Positions 7,604 to 15,062 of a DNA stretch of 16,264 nt are shown here, one piece after another. The position numbers and the translations under genes are program-made. The DNA comes from RGIG8597 sp045133795 (GTDB lineage Bacteria > Spirochaetota > GWE2-31-10). Within the stretch, counting starts at the first letter, position 1, and every line of letters begins with the position of its first letter. Under the pieces are notes generated by a model. It was not told the origin of the DNA. It saw only the letters and a program-made list of their open reading frames with translations, and made no database searches. Location: the NCBI GenBank assembly GCA_045133795.1, contig JBGUUT010000134.1, positions 1 to 16,264 on the forward strand, given 5' to 3'.

Positions 7604-9112
7604 TTATTTAACATCAGCTTTAACTTTCTGACTACCAATCTTAACTTCCGGAGTTGCTCCAGCTACCAAACCGTCTTTAACAAATACTGCATAAGCCTTA
7701 TTCAAAGTTTTAGCAACAGTACTGATTTCTGTACCTTCAAAAGAAATTCCATCACCTTCAGTAATCGCACTGTTAAATGTTGCAATTCCGCATGGTTTTG
7801 AACCTTTTAAAACTTGCTCTCTGTCAAAACAATCTCCTCCGATTGCGTTTATCGTTCCGCCTAAAATATTTAACTTTCCTTCAGGGTCTAAAGCTTTATC
7901 TACACAGAAAATATTAATATTTCCGCTGGTAAGAGTGATATTACCGCTTTCTTTTTCTTTTTCATCTTCAACCTTGTTACAATCAGTTCTCAAACCTTTT
8001 GCTGCTTCTCCCAAAGCTTGGATGTCAATTTCTCCGCCTTTGATAATCATATGGTTTATACTGCAAATTCCATGCCCTCTCTCTTCATTAGTAACAATAT
8101 TAATTTTTCCGCCGTTAATGAAAATAAATGATTTTTCTGCCATTACATCTGATTTACTAAACTCTTCTTTACTTGCATAAATTCCGATACCCGGAGATTT
8201 AATAGTTATTTCGCCGTCCATAATAACAATATATCCTTTTTCACATTCTATTCCGTTAAACTTTTTTACTTCTTTATTTGGATCCGTTACTACAATACCG
8301 GAAATATTCAATTTTCCACCATTAATCAACACTGCGTCATTAGTATGAATTCCGTCTTTCTTAGAACCCGTTACATTTACTGTTCCGCTCAAAAGACGAA
8401 CATATTGGTCACTGGCAATCGCATGTTTAGTTCTACCTTCTACATTCAAAGTTCCGTTACCGCAGAAAATTATTTCACCTTCACTGAAGATTGCACCTTT
8501 TGCATCATAGTAAGCAATTTTTTTTCCATCATCCTCTAAAACATATTCTCCATTTGCGTCTTTAATCTTATATGCTTCAGGTAACGAATAAGCTTGTGCA
8601 TCTTTGATAGTTGCAATTCCGACAGTTTCGATAAAACATCTTTTCTTTGTCTGGCTGCTAATAGCAGGCACTCCGGCATCATTTGACAATTTTAAATCAT
8701 CAAGAGTTAATTTGAATTTTTTCTGACTGAAAATCAATAATGATCCGTTTGCACTTTTACCTTTTAAAACATAGTTGATTTTTTCACTTGATTTAATAAT
8801 CAAATGAGCTTCACCTTTCTCGCTGTTATCGATTTCAACACCTTCAGTTTCTGCCGGCTCAATTGTAGGTTTATCAGTTCCGTTGAAATTAATAATAATT
8901 TGTTTTTTAAACTCTTTTCCATCATTTTCCTTATCTTCTTCTAAAGTTGAATCAAAAAAGCTTACATTACCGTTAATGTCATAAGTAAATGAACTTTCCG
9001 GGGCTACCGTAAGTGTATTTTTTTCATCTGTCGGTTCCATACATGAACAAAGCAATGTCCCCACTGCTACCGGAATTAATAATAATTTTCCGGAAAATTG
9101 TTTTAATCTCAT
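7604..9112 (-). CDS. Beta-helix carbohydrate-binding lipoprotein, Cthe_2159-like (502 aa)
   Basis: This is the first-transcribed member of the trio. The signal peptide ends in lipobox LCSC with lipidated C24. The beta-rich N-terminal part (DINGNVSFFD at 45-54, IIINFNG at 72-78, LIIKSSE at 104-110) and the helix core align block by block with the 516-residue protein: LLIFSQKKFKLTLDDLKL (125-142), GAIFSEGEIIFCGNGTLNV (from 206), KHAIASDQYV, DGIHTND (253-259), NGIECEKG (286-293), RGHGIC (345-350) and AKGLRTD (371-377). It differs by an insertion around 175-205 (LPEAYKIKDANGEY region) between rungs and by a charged KVEDEKEKE loop near 380-388. Ligand binding is inferred from the family. It has the best ribosome-binding site in the window, AGGAGG at 9118-9123 with 5-nt spacing, which suggests high expression. 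It is followed by a strong terminator. Confidence 0.85.
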   Translation of the reverse strand: MRLKQFSGKLLLIPVAVGTLLCSCMEPTDEKNTLTVAPESSFTYDINGNVSFFDSTLEEDKENDGKEFKKQIIINFNGTDKPTIEPAETEGVEIDNSEKGEAHLIIKSSEKINYVLKGKSANGSLLIFSQKKFKLTLDDLKLSNDAGVPAISSQTKKRCFIETVGIATIKDAQAYSLPEAYKIKDANGEYVLEDDGKKIAYYDAKGAIFSEGEIIFCGNGTLNVEGRTKHAIASDQYVRLLSGTVNVTGSKKDGIHTNDAVLINGGKLNISGIVVTDPNKEVKKFNGIECEKGYIVIMDGEITIKSPGIGIYASKEEFSKSDVMAEKSFIFINGGKINIVTNEERGHGICSINHMIIKGGEIDIQALGEAAKGLRTDCNKVEDEKEKESGNITLTSGNINIFCVDKALDPEGKLNILGGTINAIGGDCFDREQVLKGSKPCGIATFNSAITEGDGISFEGTEISTVAKTLNKAYAVFVKDGLVAGATPEVKIGSQKVKADVK

Positions 9113-9155
9113 TTTTCCCTCCTAAGGATTTTTATTCAAATAAATTTTATTAATT

Positions 9156-9182
9156 AAAAATCGCAACTTATACGCAATTTTT
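9156..9182 (-). terminator. Weak symmetric hairpin in the 502-aa gene leader
   Basis: On the minus strand AAAAATTGCG pairs with TGCGATTTTT (10 bp with two G-T wobbles) around a 7-nt loop and runs into TTTTTAATT. It could be a weak terminator for the upstream dinG-like gene, whose stop is 117 nt earlier. It overlaps the best candidate promoter of the lipoprotein gene (9167-9194), so both readings cannot be equally important. Confidence 0.3.
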
Positions 9183-9194
9183 ATTCCACGTTAA
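9167..9194 (-). promoter_or_regulatory. Candidate promoter of the lipoprotein cluster
   Basis: In the 186-nt gap ahead of the 502-residue lipoprotein gene, the minus strand shows TTAACG (plus 9189-9194), 16 nt, then TATAAG (plus 9167-9172). The same -10 hexamer serves the dinG-like gene. The start would lie near 9160, giving a leader of about 47 nt that ends in AGGAGG. The -35 is only four of six to consensus. The rest of the gap is AT-rich with no other clear element. Confidence 0.4.
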
Positions 9195-9298
9195 TTAATA
9201 GTTTCCTTTTTTTAATTTGATGTTTCATAAAAACAACTCAAAACCTGCCGATTTTAAAAGCAATTAACATACCCATTCTATAAAGTAGATTAGTATTT

Positions 9299-11818
9299 TT
9301 AATCACGTTTACTTTCCATTACCTCAATATGCTCTTTTATTGCTTTTACAACATCATCTGTAGTTCCGGAAACAAACTTACAACGCGGAAGTGAAGTAAA
9401 AAAAGTTTTTCCGTAAGATTTGGAAATCACTCTGCTGTCCAAAAGTGCAACTATTCCGTAATCAGAATTTGTTCGTATCAATCGTCCGAAACCTTGTCTG
9501 AATTTTATAACAGCCGTCGGTACCGTATAATTTATAAAAGGATTTATTCCCCGTCGCTCCATATCTTCCACACGTGCCTGTTCCAACGGTTCTGTCGGCA
9601 TTCTAAACGGCAACTTCGTAAGCATTACATAACGCAAAGTGTCACCAGGAGCGTCTACGCCTTCCCAAAACGAATCTGTTCCGAACAAACTGGAGTCTTT
9701 TTCTAAAATAAAATCAGAAAGCAAAGTATCTTTAGGTTTATCTCCCTGTTTAAACGACCTATAACCGGCTTCACGAAGTTGCGGATTGACCATTTCATAA
9801 GAACGGCTCAACTGCTGATAAGAAGTAAACAAAACAAATGCCGAACCTTTTGTAGCCTTAACACTTTCATAAATAAATTGATTCAATGCTTCATTATAAT
9901 CCGGATGATTCGGTTCGGGAATATCTACCGGCACCGCAAAAAGTACAACTTCATTATAATTAAAAGGAGATTCAAAACTTTTTACCGTAAGCTTCTTTTC
10001 TTCCCCCACAAGATTTAATCCTGTCATATTCATAAAAAAATCAAACTTCTTGTTTACCGTCAATGTTGCCGATGCAAACACAACACTTTCAAATACACTG
10101 TGAAGTGCATCATGTAAAAAATGACTTACATACAAAGGAGACGACACAATATTAAAAAGCGGAGACTCCGGCTCACCGAATATCTCAATCCAATTTACAC
10201 TGCGTTCATCCGCCGAAAGCAACATTGACAATTCTTTCATATAACAATCAAGCTTACCGGTAAAACCTTGAACAGTACGAAAATCCGTCTCATATTGCAT
10301 TTTTTCCTTTTCTGAAAGAGAATCTAAAAAAGTATTAACCTGCTTCATACTTTGTAAAAGTGTATCCATAGATTCAACAATATTTCTAAGCGGTAAAATT
10401 ATCGCCTCACGAAACTCTTCACTTTCCCATTCTTGCGATAAAACACGATAATTAACACAAAGTCGCCCACCGCGATATTCTTTATCTATAATAGTACGAA
10501 TGTAGTCATCACATTTTTCCAACTCATCGCCGGCAAGTGCATAAAGCTGTTCCAAATTTCCGCAAACTTCACGCTCCACATACTCCCCCGCAGCATAAAG
10601 AGCTTTCGACGGAGAAGCACACATTTTTTTTATAAAACTTTTTAAAAAACTTTTTCCGCGTTTACCTCGATAAAGTGAAAAAAACTTGTAGAAACCTGCT
10701 TTAGAAAATGAATGAGTAAAATAAGAACCGGCTGCTTTCTCAATATTATGAGCTTCATCAAAAATTATTTTTTGATAAGGCGGAAGAAGAATGTTTTCAT
10801 TAAAACTTCCGGATTCATAACGAAGTTGCAAATCTGCAAATAAAACATGATGATTTACAATAAGAATATTTGCTTCACTTGCCGCACGTCTTGCCTTTTG
10901 CAAAAAACACTCTCTAAAAAAAACACACTGACTGGACATACAAAAGTCCGCATCAGACGCAACTTTTTCCCAAACTCCGGCTTCCGGCACAAAGTTTAAT
11001 TCATCTACGGTTCCGGTAGACGTATTATTTCCCCATTCCAAAATTTCATTAAGAGCTTGTGCGTCTTCAGAAAATTCCAGCTCACTGTCTAAATGATACG
11101 CTTTCATTTTACAAAAATAATGACGTCGCCCTTTTACAAGACAAGCATTACTCGGCGAATCAAGCATTTTTTTAACAAACGGAATATCTTTATTTATAAG
11201 TTGAGATTGCAACGTAATAGTATTGGTAGAAACAACGACACGAGCATTATTTTTATCGGCATATAAAAAAGCCGGTATCAAATAAGCAAGAGATTTTCCT
11301 ATTCCGGTAGAAGCTTCTATCAATGCCAATTCATTATCATTAAAAGCCTGTGCTACCGTTTTTGCCATTTTCAGCTGATTTTCACGAACTTCATACCCAT
11401 TTTTTATTTTAGCAATTTTCCCGTCATTACAAAAAATTTCCTCCAGCTCGGCTTCCGTAATCTTACGTGAACGTTGCAAAACTATCGGCGGAATTACAGT
11501 CGTAAGACGTGAGACCGTATTGTTTGTAATAAAAAAACCGATACCTTGATTTTTTAGAACTGACGCATATTGCATATCGGCGGCGGAAGGTTGAGTAATA
11601 CCGGACGGATGATTATGAAGAACGGCACTAAATTTCTCTGCAATTTCATAAGGAGCCAAAACCATTTCTTCATTGCCGTAACAAATCGGTTGAGCATCAA
11701 AAATAATACCTTCTTCGTCAATGCTGCAACCAAAGAAGATTTCACCGCCGCCGTACTCTTCTATTTCATTTTTTATATTTAATTCTGTTTCTTCTGAAAA
11801 TTGATATGAAGTTATCAT
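9299..11818 (-). CDS. dinG: DinG-type iron-sulphur DNA helicase with N-terminal RadC/JAB domain
   Basis: The protein has 839 residues. Residues ~1-115 form a RadC-like JAB/MPN domain with a complete JAMM signature: H68-N-H70, PSGITQP, S78, A, A, D81, and a candidate glutamate E26 in GGEIFFG. The helicase follows: Walker A EASTGIGKS (168-176), four cysteines C236, C293, C298 and C304 placed as in the XPD/DinG 4Fe-4S cluster, DEAH (354-357), FASATLTV, FWEGVDAPGD and the motif VI segment RQGFGRLIR. DinG helicases are 5'-3' ssDNA translocases that unwind R-loops and forked DNA. Many Gram-positive DinG proteins carry a DnaQ-like exonuclease here instead of JAB. The next in-frame ATG (M52) would remove E26, so the ATG at 11818 is kept even though no Shine-Dalgarno precedes it. 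Helicase assignment is firm; the role of the JAB domain is unknown. Confidence 0.92.
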   Translation of the reverse strand: MITSYQFSEETELNIKNEIEEYGGGEIFFGCSIDEEGIIFDAQPICYGNEEMVLAPYEIAEKFSAVLHNHPSGITQPSAADMQYASVLKNQGIGFFITNNTVSRLTTVIPPIVLQRSRKITEAELEEIFCNDGKIAKIKNGYEVRENQLKMAKTVAQAFNDNELALIEASTGIGKSLAYLIPAFLYADKNNARVVVSTNTITLQSQLINKDIPFVKKMLDSPSNACLVKGRRHYFCKMKAYHLDSELEFSEDAQALNEILEWGNNTSTGTVDELNFVPEAGVWEKVASDADFCMSSQCVFFRECFLQKARRAASEANILIVNHHVLFADLQLRYESGSFNENILLPPYQKIIFDEAHNIEKAAGSYFTHSFSKAGFYKFFSLYRGKRGKSFLKSFIKKMCASPSKALYAAGEYVEREVCGNLEQLYALAGDELEKCDDYIRTIIDKEYRGGRLCVNYRVLSQEWESEEFREAIILPLRNIVESMDTLLQSMKQVNTFLDSLSEKEKMQYETDFRTVQGFTGKLDCYMKELSMLLSADERSVNWIEIFGEPESPLFNIVSSPLYVSHFLHDALHSVFESVVFASATLTVNKKFDFFMNMTGLNLVGEEKKLTVKSFESPFNYNEVVLFAVPVDIPEPNHPDYNEALNQFIYESVKATKGSAFVLFTSYQQLSRSYEMVNPQLREAGYRSFKQGDKPKDTLLSDFILEKDSSLFGTDSFWEGVDAPGDTLRYVMLTKLPFRMPTEPLEQARVEDMERRGINPFINYTVPTAVIKFRQGFGRLIRTNSDYGIVALLDSRVISKSYGKTFFTSLPRCKFVSGTTDDVVKAIKEHIEVMESKRD

Positions 11819-11827
11819 CGTGTGTCG

Positions 11828-11856
11828 CTTATAACAAAAACACTATTTTTTGTCAA
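11828..11856 (-). promoter_or_regulatory. Consensus promoter of the dinG-like gene, probably giving a leaderless mRNA
   Basis: On the minus strand a perfect TTGACA (plus 11851-11856) is followed by 17 nt and TATAAG (plus 11828-11833). Only 9 nt separate the -10 from the ATG at 11818, so transcription should begin within about 0-3 nt of the start codon. There is no room for a Shine-Dalgarno and none is seen. It is the strongest promoter in the window. Confidence 0.85.
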
Positions 11857-11875
11857 AACAGAGACATTTAAGTCG

Positions 11876-13510
11876 CTATTTCCAAATCTGTAATTCTTTT
11901 GCAACACCGATTAAATCATTTTCAGGTATTCTTTCTCCAGAATAAGAATTCACGGCTATGATATAAGACTTTGTAGAAAATGAAAGCTCATTGGAAGAAA
12001 AACTATTCAAATACCAAGAATCCGCCAATTCTAAACTTGACGGGTGATTATCGGAATTAATAGTTATTCCTTTTTTTTCATTCATAAACATACCATGTAC
12101 ACGATTCGCATTATAGTCATAATCCATATCAAAAAAGCTGACACTAAGCTTTTGGCTGTCTTGAAAAAACTCACTTTTGGCGTTCCAATGTCCGACAATC
12201 GGGACAGACCAATCGCTGTAATTTCTTTCTACAGCATAACTTTCACCGATTCGGGATAATGTAAAAACTAAAAAATCTCGTTGCACTAACTCATTTTTTT
12301 CAGGAAGAACCAGCAACGTTTTTCTCAATTGCGGATACACCAACAAACTGCTGTCATTTGAAATGTTATTAATAAATGCAGAAAATTGACCTTTCGTAAA
12401 ATCTTTACTTATCATACCGACAAGCATATTTTTAGCCCTGTTTGTCCCCTGCAAATAACAGTCATTATCATTAAATAAAACAGCACAATCAAGTACATCA
12501 TCTACAATCGCCAACTGCAAATCCTCTGCACCATCAAACTCTTTTTGCTTAAAACATCCGTCATCACCGACAGCCATAAAAACCATAACATTTTTATCAA
12601 ACAAATCATCTTTATATGTTGCAATCGAAACTGCATGAACTCCGTTAATTTCATCAATAAAATCATCTATTTTTTCAGCACCGTCAACATCTGCTCCCGT
12701 TGCATTTATATTATCAATATCAAAAATACTTATTTGTTCAATTTGAAAGTTTTTATTTACGGGAAACTGTCTGATACTTGCTCTTATTGCCGAAGAAAAT
12801 GAAGTAGGAATAGTATAATTTCCGTCTTCAAACGTTACATTTTGAGTTTTTATAACTTCATTGTATTTTTCTACATTATCAACAATATCTTCATAATTAG
12901 AAATTTTTGTATCTTCAATACCTAAATCTTCAAGCTTCTCTTGCAAATCTTCAACTTCTTCCACCTTATCAAAAGCTCCGGCATGAAGATTAAACGAGAA
13001 ATAAGAAGAATCGTCAAACGTCTTTAAAATATACGCATTGACATCATTTTCATTCAATCTTTCTTTATCATTAATTGCAGCTTGTTCTTCCTTATAAGAA
13101 CGCACCATAACAGAATAAGGTTTTTCTATTGAAACCGGTATTTCCTCAATTTTGTTTGATTGCAAAACTACAGTTTTACTTTGAAGCTCTTCCGATGACG
13201 CCGAACACGCCCACAACCCGGAAATATCGAGATTTCTAATAACAGATTTATTATTGATTTCATCACGCATTTTTCTGGCTTCATTAATAAAATCAAACGA
13301 TTGTTTTAATAATACTCTGTAAAAAATACCGTCTTCACTTTCATGCAAATATATTGCAGCATGAATATTTTCCTGTTTTAGACTTTCAACCAGCTTTTCT
13401 GCATTTTCTTTGATTTTAAAAGAGCCCAAACAAACAGACCATGAATCGCAAATTCCTTGTGTCAAAGCAAACAAACAGAAAATAATAAAAAACAAAAATC
13501 TCTTAAACAT
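11876..13510 (-). CDS. Secreted SPOR-domain protein with unknown C-terminal domain
   Basis: The protein has 544 residues. The chosen start is the ATG at 13510, with AAGGA at 13518-13522 (7-nt spacing) and the signal peptide MFKRFLFFIIFCLFALTQG immediately after it. The reading frame opens further upstream only with a TTG at 13537, without a good ribosome-binding site and placing nine polar residues before the signal peptide. Cleavage near residue 20 by signal peptidase I is likely; QGIC is not a normal lipobox. Two SPOR-like repeats follow, ~23-88 (WSVCLGSFKIKENAEKLVESL) and ~130-207 (PYSVMVRSYKEEQAAINDKERL). SPOR domains bind glycan strands of peptidoglycan lacking stem peptides, typically at division sites. 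Residues ~225-544 are predicted soluble and beta-rich, and I recognise no family. The gene is 28 nt after the antiporter stop and has no promoter of its own. Confidence 0.8.
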   Translation of the reverse strand: MFKRFLFFIIFCLFALTQGICDSWSVCLGSFKIKENAEKLVESLKQENIHAAIYLHESEDGIFYRVLLKQSFDFINEARKMRDEINNKSVIRNLDISGLWACSASSEELQSKTVVLQSNKIEEIPVSIEKPYSVMVRSYKEEQAAINDKERLNENDVNAYILKTFDDSSYFSFNLHAGAFDKVEEVEDLQEKLEDLGIEDTKISNYEDIVDNVEKYNEVIKTQNVTFEDGNYTIPTSFSSAIRASIRQFPVNKNFQIEQISIFDIDNINATGADVDGAEKIDDFIDEINGVHAVSIATYKDDLFDKNVMVFMAVGDDGCFKQKEFDGAEDLQLAIVDDVLDCAVLFNDNDCYLQGTNRAKNMLVGMISKDFTKGQFSAFINNISNDSSLLVYPQLRKTLLVLPEKNELVQRDFLVFTLSRIGESYAVERNYSDWSVPIVGHWNAKSEFFQDSQKLSVSFFDMDYDYNANRVHGMFMNEKKGITINSDNHPSSLELADSWYLNSFSSNELSFSTKSYIIAVNSYSGERIPENDLIGVAKELQIWK

Positions 13511-13538
13511 GTTTATTTCCTTAAAATCTAAATACAAG

Positions 13539-14981
13539 CTACTTCCCGGTAAGCAAATGTGATACTACTTTTATTTTTAGAACCGGAGCCAAAATAAACA
13601 AGATATCATTAGGTTGAATTTCTGTATTACCTTGCGGAGAAATAAGTTTATCTTCTCTTACTATTGAAGTTATTAATACACCTTCCGGTAAATGCAAATC
13701 CATAATTTTTTTATTACAACATTTAGCCTTTTCTTCTATTGACAATTCAAACATATCAACATCAGTTTGACTTGTAGTCAAAAGTTCCAATGAATAAGGC
13801 GAACGCGGAGTCGGCGGAACTAAAAGTTTCAACCATCCGGCAACTTTTGTAATCGTCGTCCCCTGCAACACACAAGAAAGCACTACGGCAAAGAAAACGA
13901 TGTTAAAAACTTTTCCCGATTCATCTATTCCGTGAATCATAGGATAAGTAGAAAGTACAATAGGAACTGCTCCTTTTATTCCCCCCCATGACAAAAGTAA
14001 TTTTTCTCTGAATTGAATTTTTTTAAAAGGTAATGTACACAAAAAAACAGCAACAGGTCGTGCAATAAACATCATTAAAATAGCAACAAGAATTCCCTCA
14101 TTCCAAATTTCTTGTAACTGTTTCGGAGATACCAAAAGTCCTAACATTAAAAATATTGTCATATTAGAAAGTGTTGATATTCCTTCAAGAAATGAGGTAA
14201 TTCCTCGCTTATATGTAAATTGAGTATTTCCGATTGTATAACCGGCAAAAAATACGGCAATAATTCCGTTTGCTTTTACAAGTTCAGCCAATGAATAAAT
14301 AAAAATAGAAACACCTATTATTAATACGTAATAATACCCTCTGTTTTCAGACTTCAATCTATCAAACAAAAAACAAGCTATTTTTCCCAAAACAAAACCA
14401 ACAAGCAAACCGCCGAGCAATTGCCACATAAGTCTCATTATAAATGTTCCGAAATGATTTCCGGCTTCTCCGGAAACTAATTGAATCATCAACATTGTAA
14501 GTAAGATTGCAGCCGGGTCATTTGCTGCCGATTCAACTTCTAAAATAGATGATACGCGTCTTTTTATAGAATTCTTTCTGAATATCATCATCACCGCCGA
14601 AGCATCGGTAGATGAAATAATAGTACCTATCATTAATGAATAGAAAATATCACCTGGACGTATTATAAGATATATCAAACCACCGAGAACACCTGCCGTT
14701 ACTGCAATACCTAAAGTAGCCAAGGTCATAGACGGACCGGCATATGAATGTAATTCCTCTTCTTTTGTTTGAAATCCACTTTCAAAAAGTACAAATATTA
14801 AGGCAATATTTGCAATCTGACCTGCCAATTTTGCATTATCAAAACTAATCAGCTTTAAAAAATCATTACCAAAAATCACCCCTATCGAAAGAAATATCAA
14901 TAAAGCCGGAAGCCCGGACTTAGTAGCTATTTTAGTAGAAAAAGTACCGATTATTATTAATAACGCCAACATTAACATCAT
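13539..14981 (-). CDS. CPA1-family K+/H+ (or Na+/H+) antiporter, NhaP2/CvrA-type
   Basis: The 480-residue inner-membrane protein has about 12-13 hydrophobic segments over residues 1-385, followed by a soluble tail. Family motifs are STDASAV (124-130), the ion-binding N154-D155 in ESAANDPAA, and SWGGIKGAVP (331-340). The tail (~410-478) resembles an RCK_C/TrkA_C ligand-binding domain (LPEGVLITSIVREDKLISPQ, then LQPNDILFILAP-like sequence). Such antiporters exchange cytoplasmic K+ or Na+ for H+ and help volume and pH control. The RCK_C domain suggests gating by a small ligand or nucleotide. It ends right after RCK_C, so it is shorter than E. coli CvrA. Two adjacent ATG codons stand at the start; the GGGGTG ribosome-binding site is moderate. 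It probably heads a unit with the SPOR gene. The transported ion cannot be decided from sequence. Confidence 0.9.
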   Translation of the reverse strand: MMLMLALLIIIGTFSTKIATKSGLPALLIFLSIGVIFGNDFLKLISFDNAKLAGQIANIALIFVLFESGFQTKEEELHSYAGPSMTLATLGIAVTAGVLGGLIYLIIRPGDIFYSLMIGTIISSTDASAVMMIFRKNSIKRRVSSILEVESAANDPAAILLTMLMIQLVSGEAGNHFGTFIMRLMWQLLGGLLVGFVLGKIACFLFDRLKSENRGYYYVLIIGVSIFIYSLAELVKANGIIAVFFAGYTIGNTQFTYKRGITSFLEGISTLSNMTIFLMLGLLVSPKQLQEIWNEGILVAILMMFIARPVAVFLCTLPFKKIQFREKLLLSWGGIKGAVPIVLSTYPMIHGIDESGKVFNIVFFAVVLSCVLQGTTITKVAGWLKLLVPPTPRSPYSLELLTTSQTDVDMFELSIEEKAKCCNKKIMDLHLPEGVLITSIVREDKLISPQGNTEIQPNDILFILAPVLKIKVVSHLLTGK

Positions 14982-15020
14982 GGTTTACATACACCCCAGA
15001 AAACAAGGAACTCTGATTTT

Positions 15021-15049
15021 TTTATAATCATATTTTCTGTTTTTGAGAA
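15021..15049 (-). promoter_or_regulatory. Candidate promoter of the antiporter-SPOR unit
   Basis: In the 81-nt gap upstream of the antiporter gene the minus strand has TTCTCA (plus 15044-15049), 17 nt, then TATAAA (plus 15021-15026). The -10 is five of six and the -35 four of six to consensus. A start near 15014 would leave a leader of about 33 nt. No terminator separates this gap from the upstream gene, so read-through is also possible. Confidence 0.4.
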
Positions 15050-15062
15050 GCAAAAGTTTATA

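Noticed and set aside
3737..9112. Repeated short motifs (NGG, GI.CEKG) considered as a tandem repeat or CRISPR-like array
   Set aside because: The repeats are degenerate protein-level beta-helix rungs of varying length in coding sequence, with no identical repeat-spacer structure.
11554..11745. Minus-strand 63-codon frame inside the dinG-like gene
   Set aside because: It is an out-of-frame shadow over the RadC/JAB coding region, whose JAMM motif proves the main frame.
1177..11818. Two helicases of identical length (839 aa) as a duplicated pair
   Set aside because: One is a DEAH-box RNA helicase and the other an iron-sulphur DinG helicase. Their domain order and motifs differ, so the equal length is a coincidence.
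13511..13537. Upstream TTG start adding nine residues to the SPOR protein
   Set aside because: The ATG at 13510 has AAGGA at correct spacing and is followed directly by the signal peptide. The upstream TTG has no ribosome-binding site and would put polar residues before the signal.
15038..15058. Small TTTTG/CAAAA hairpin as terminator of the fibronectin-III-like gene
   Set aside because: It has only 5 AT-rich base pairs and no U-tract, so it is expected by chance in this AT-rich gap.
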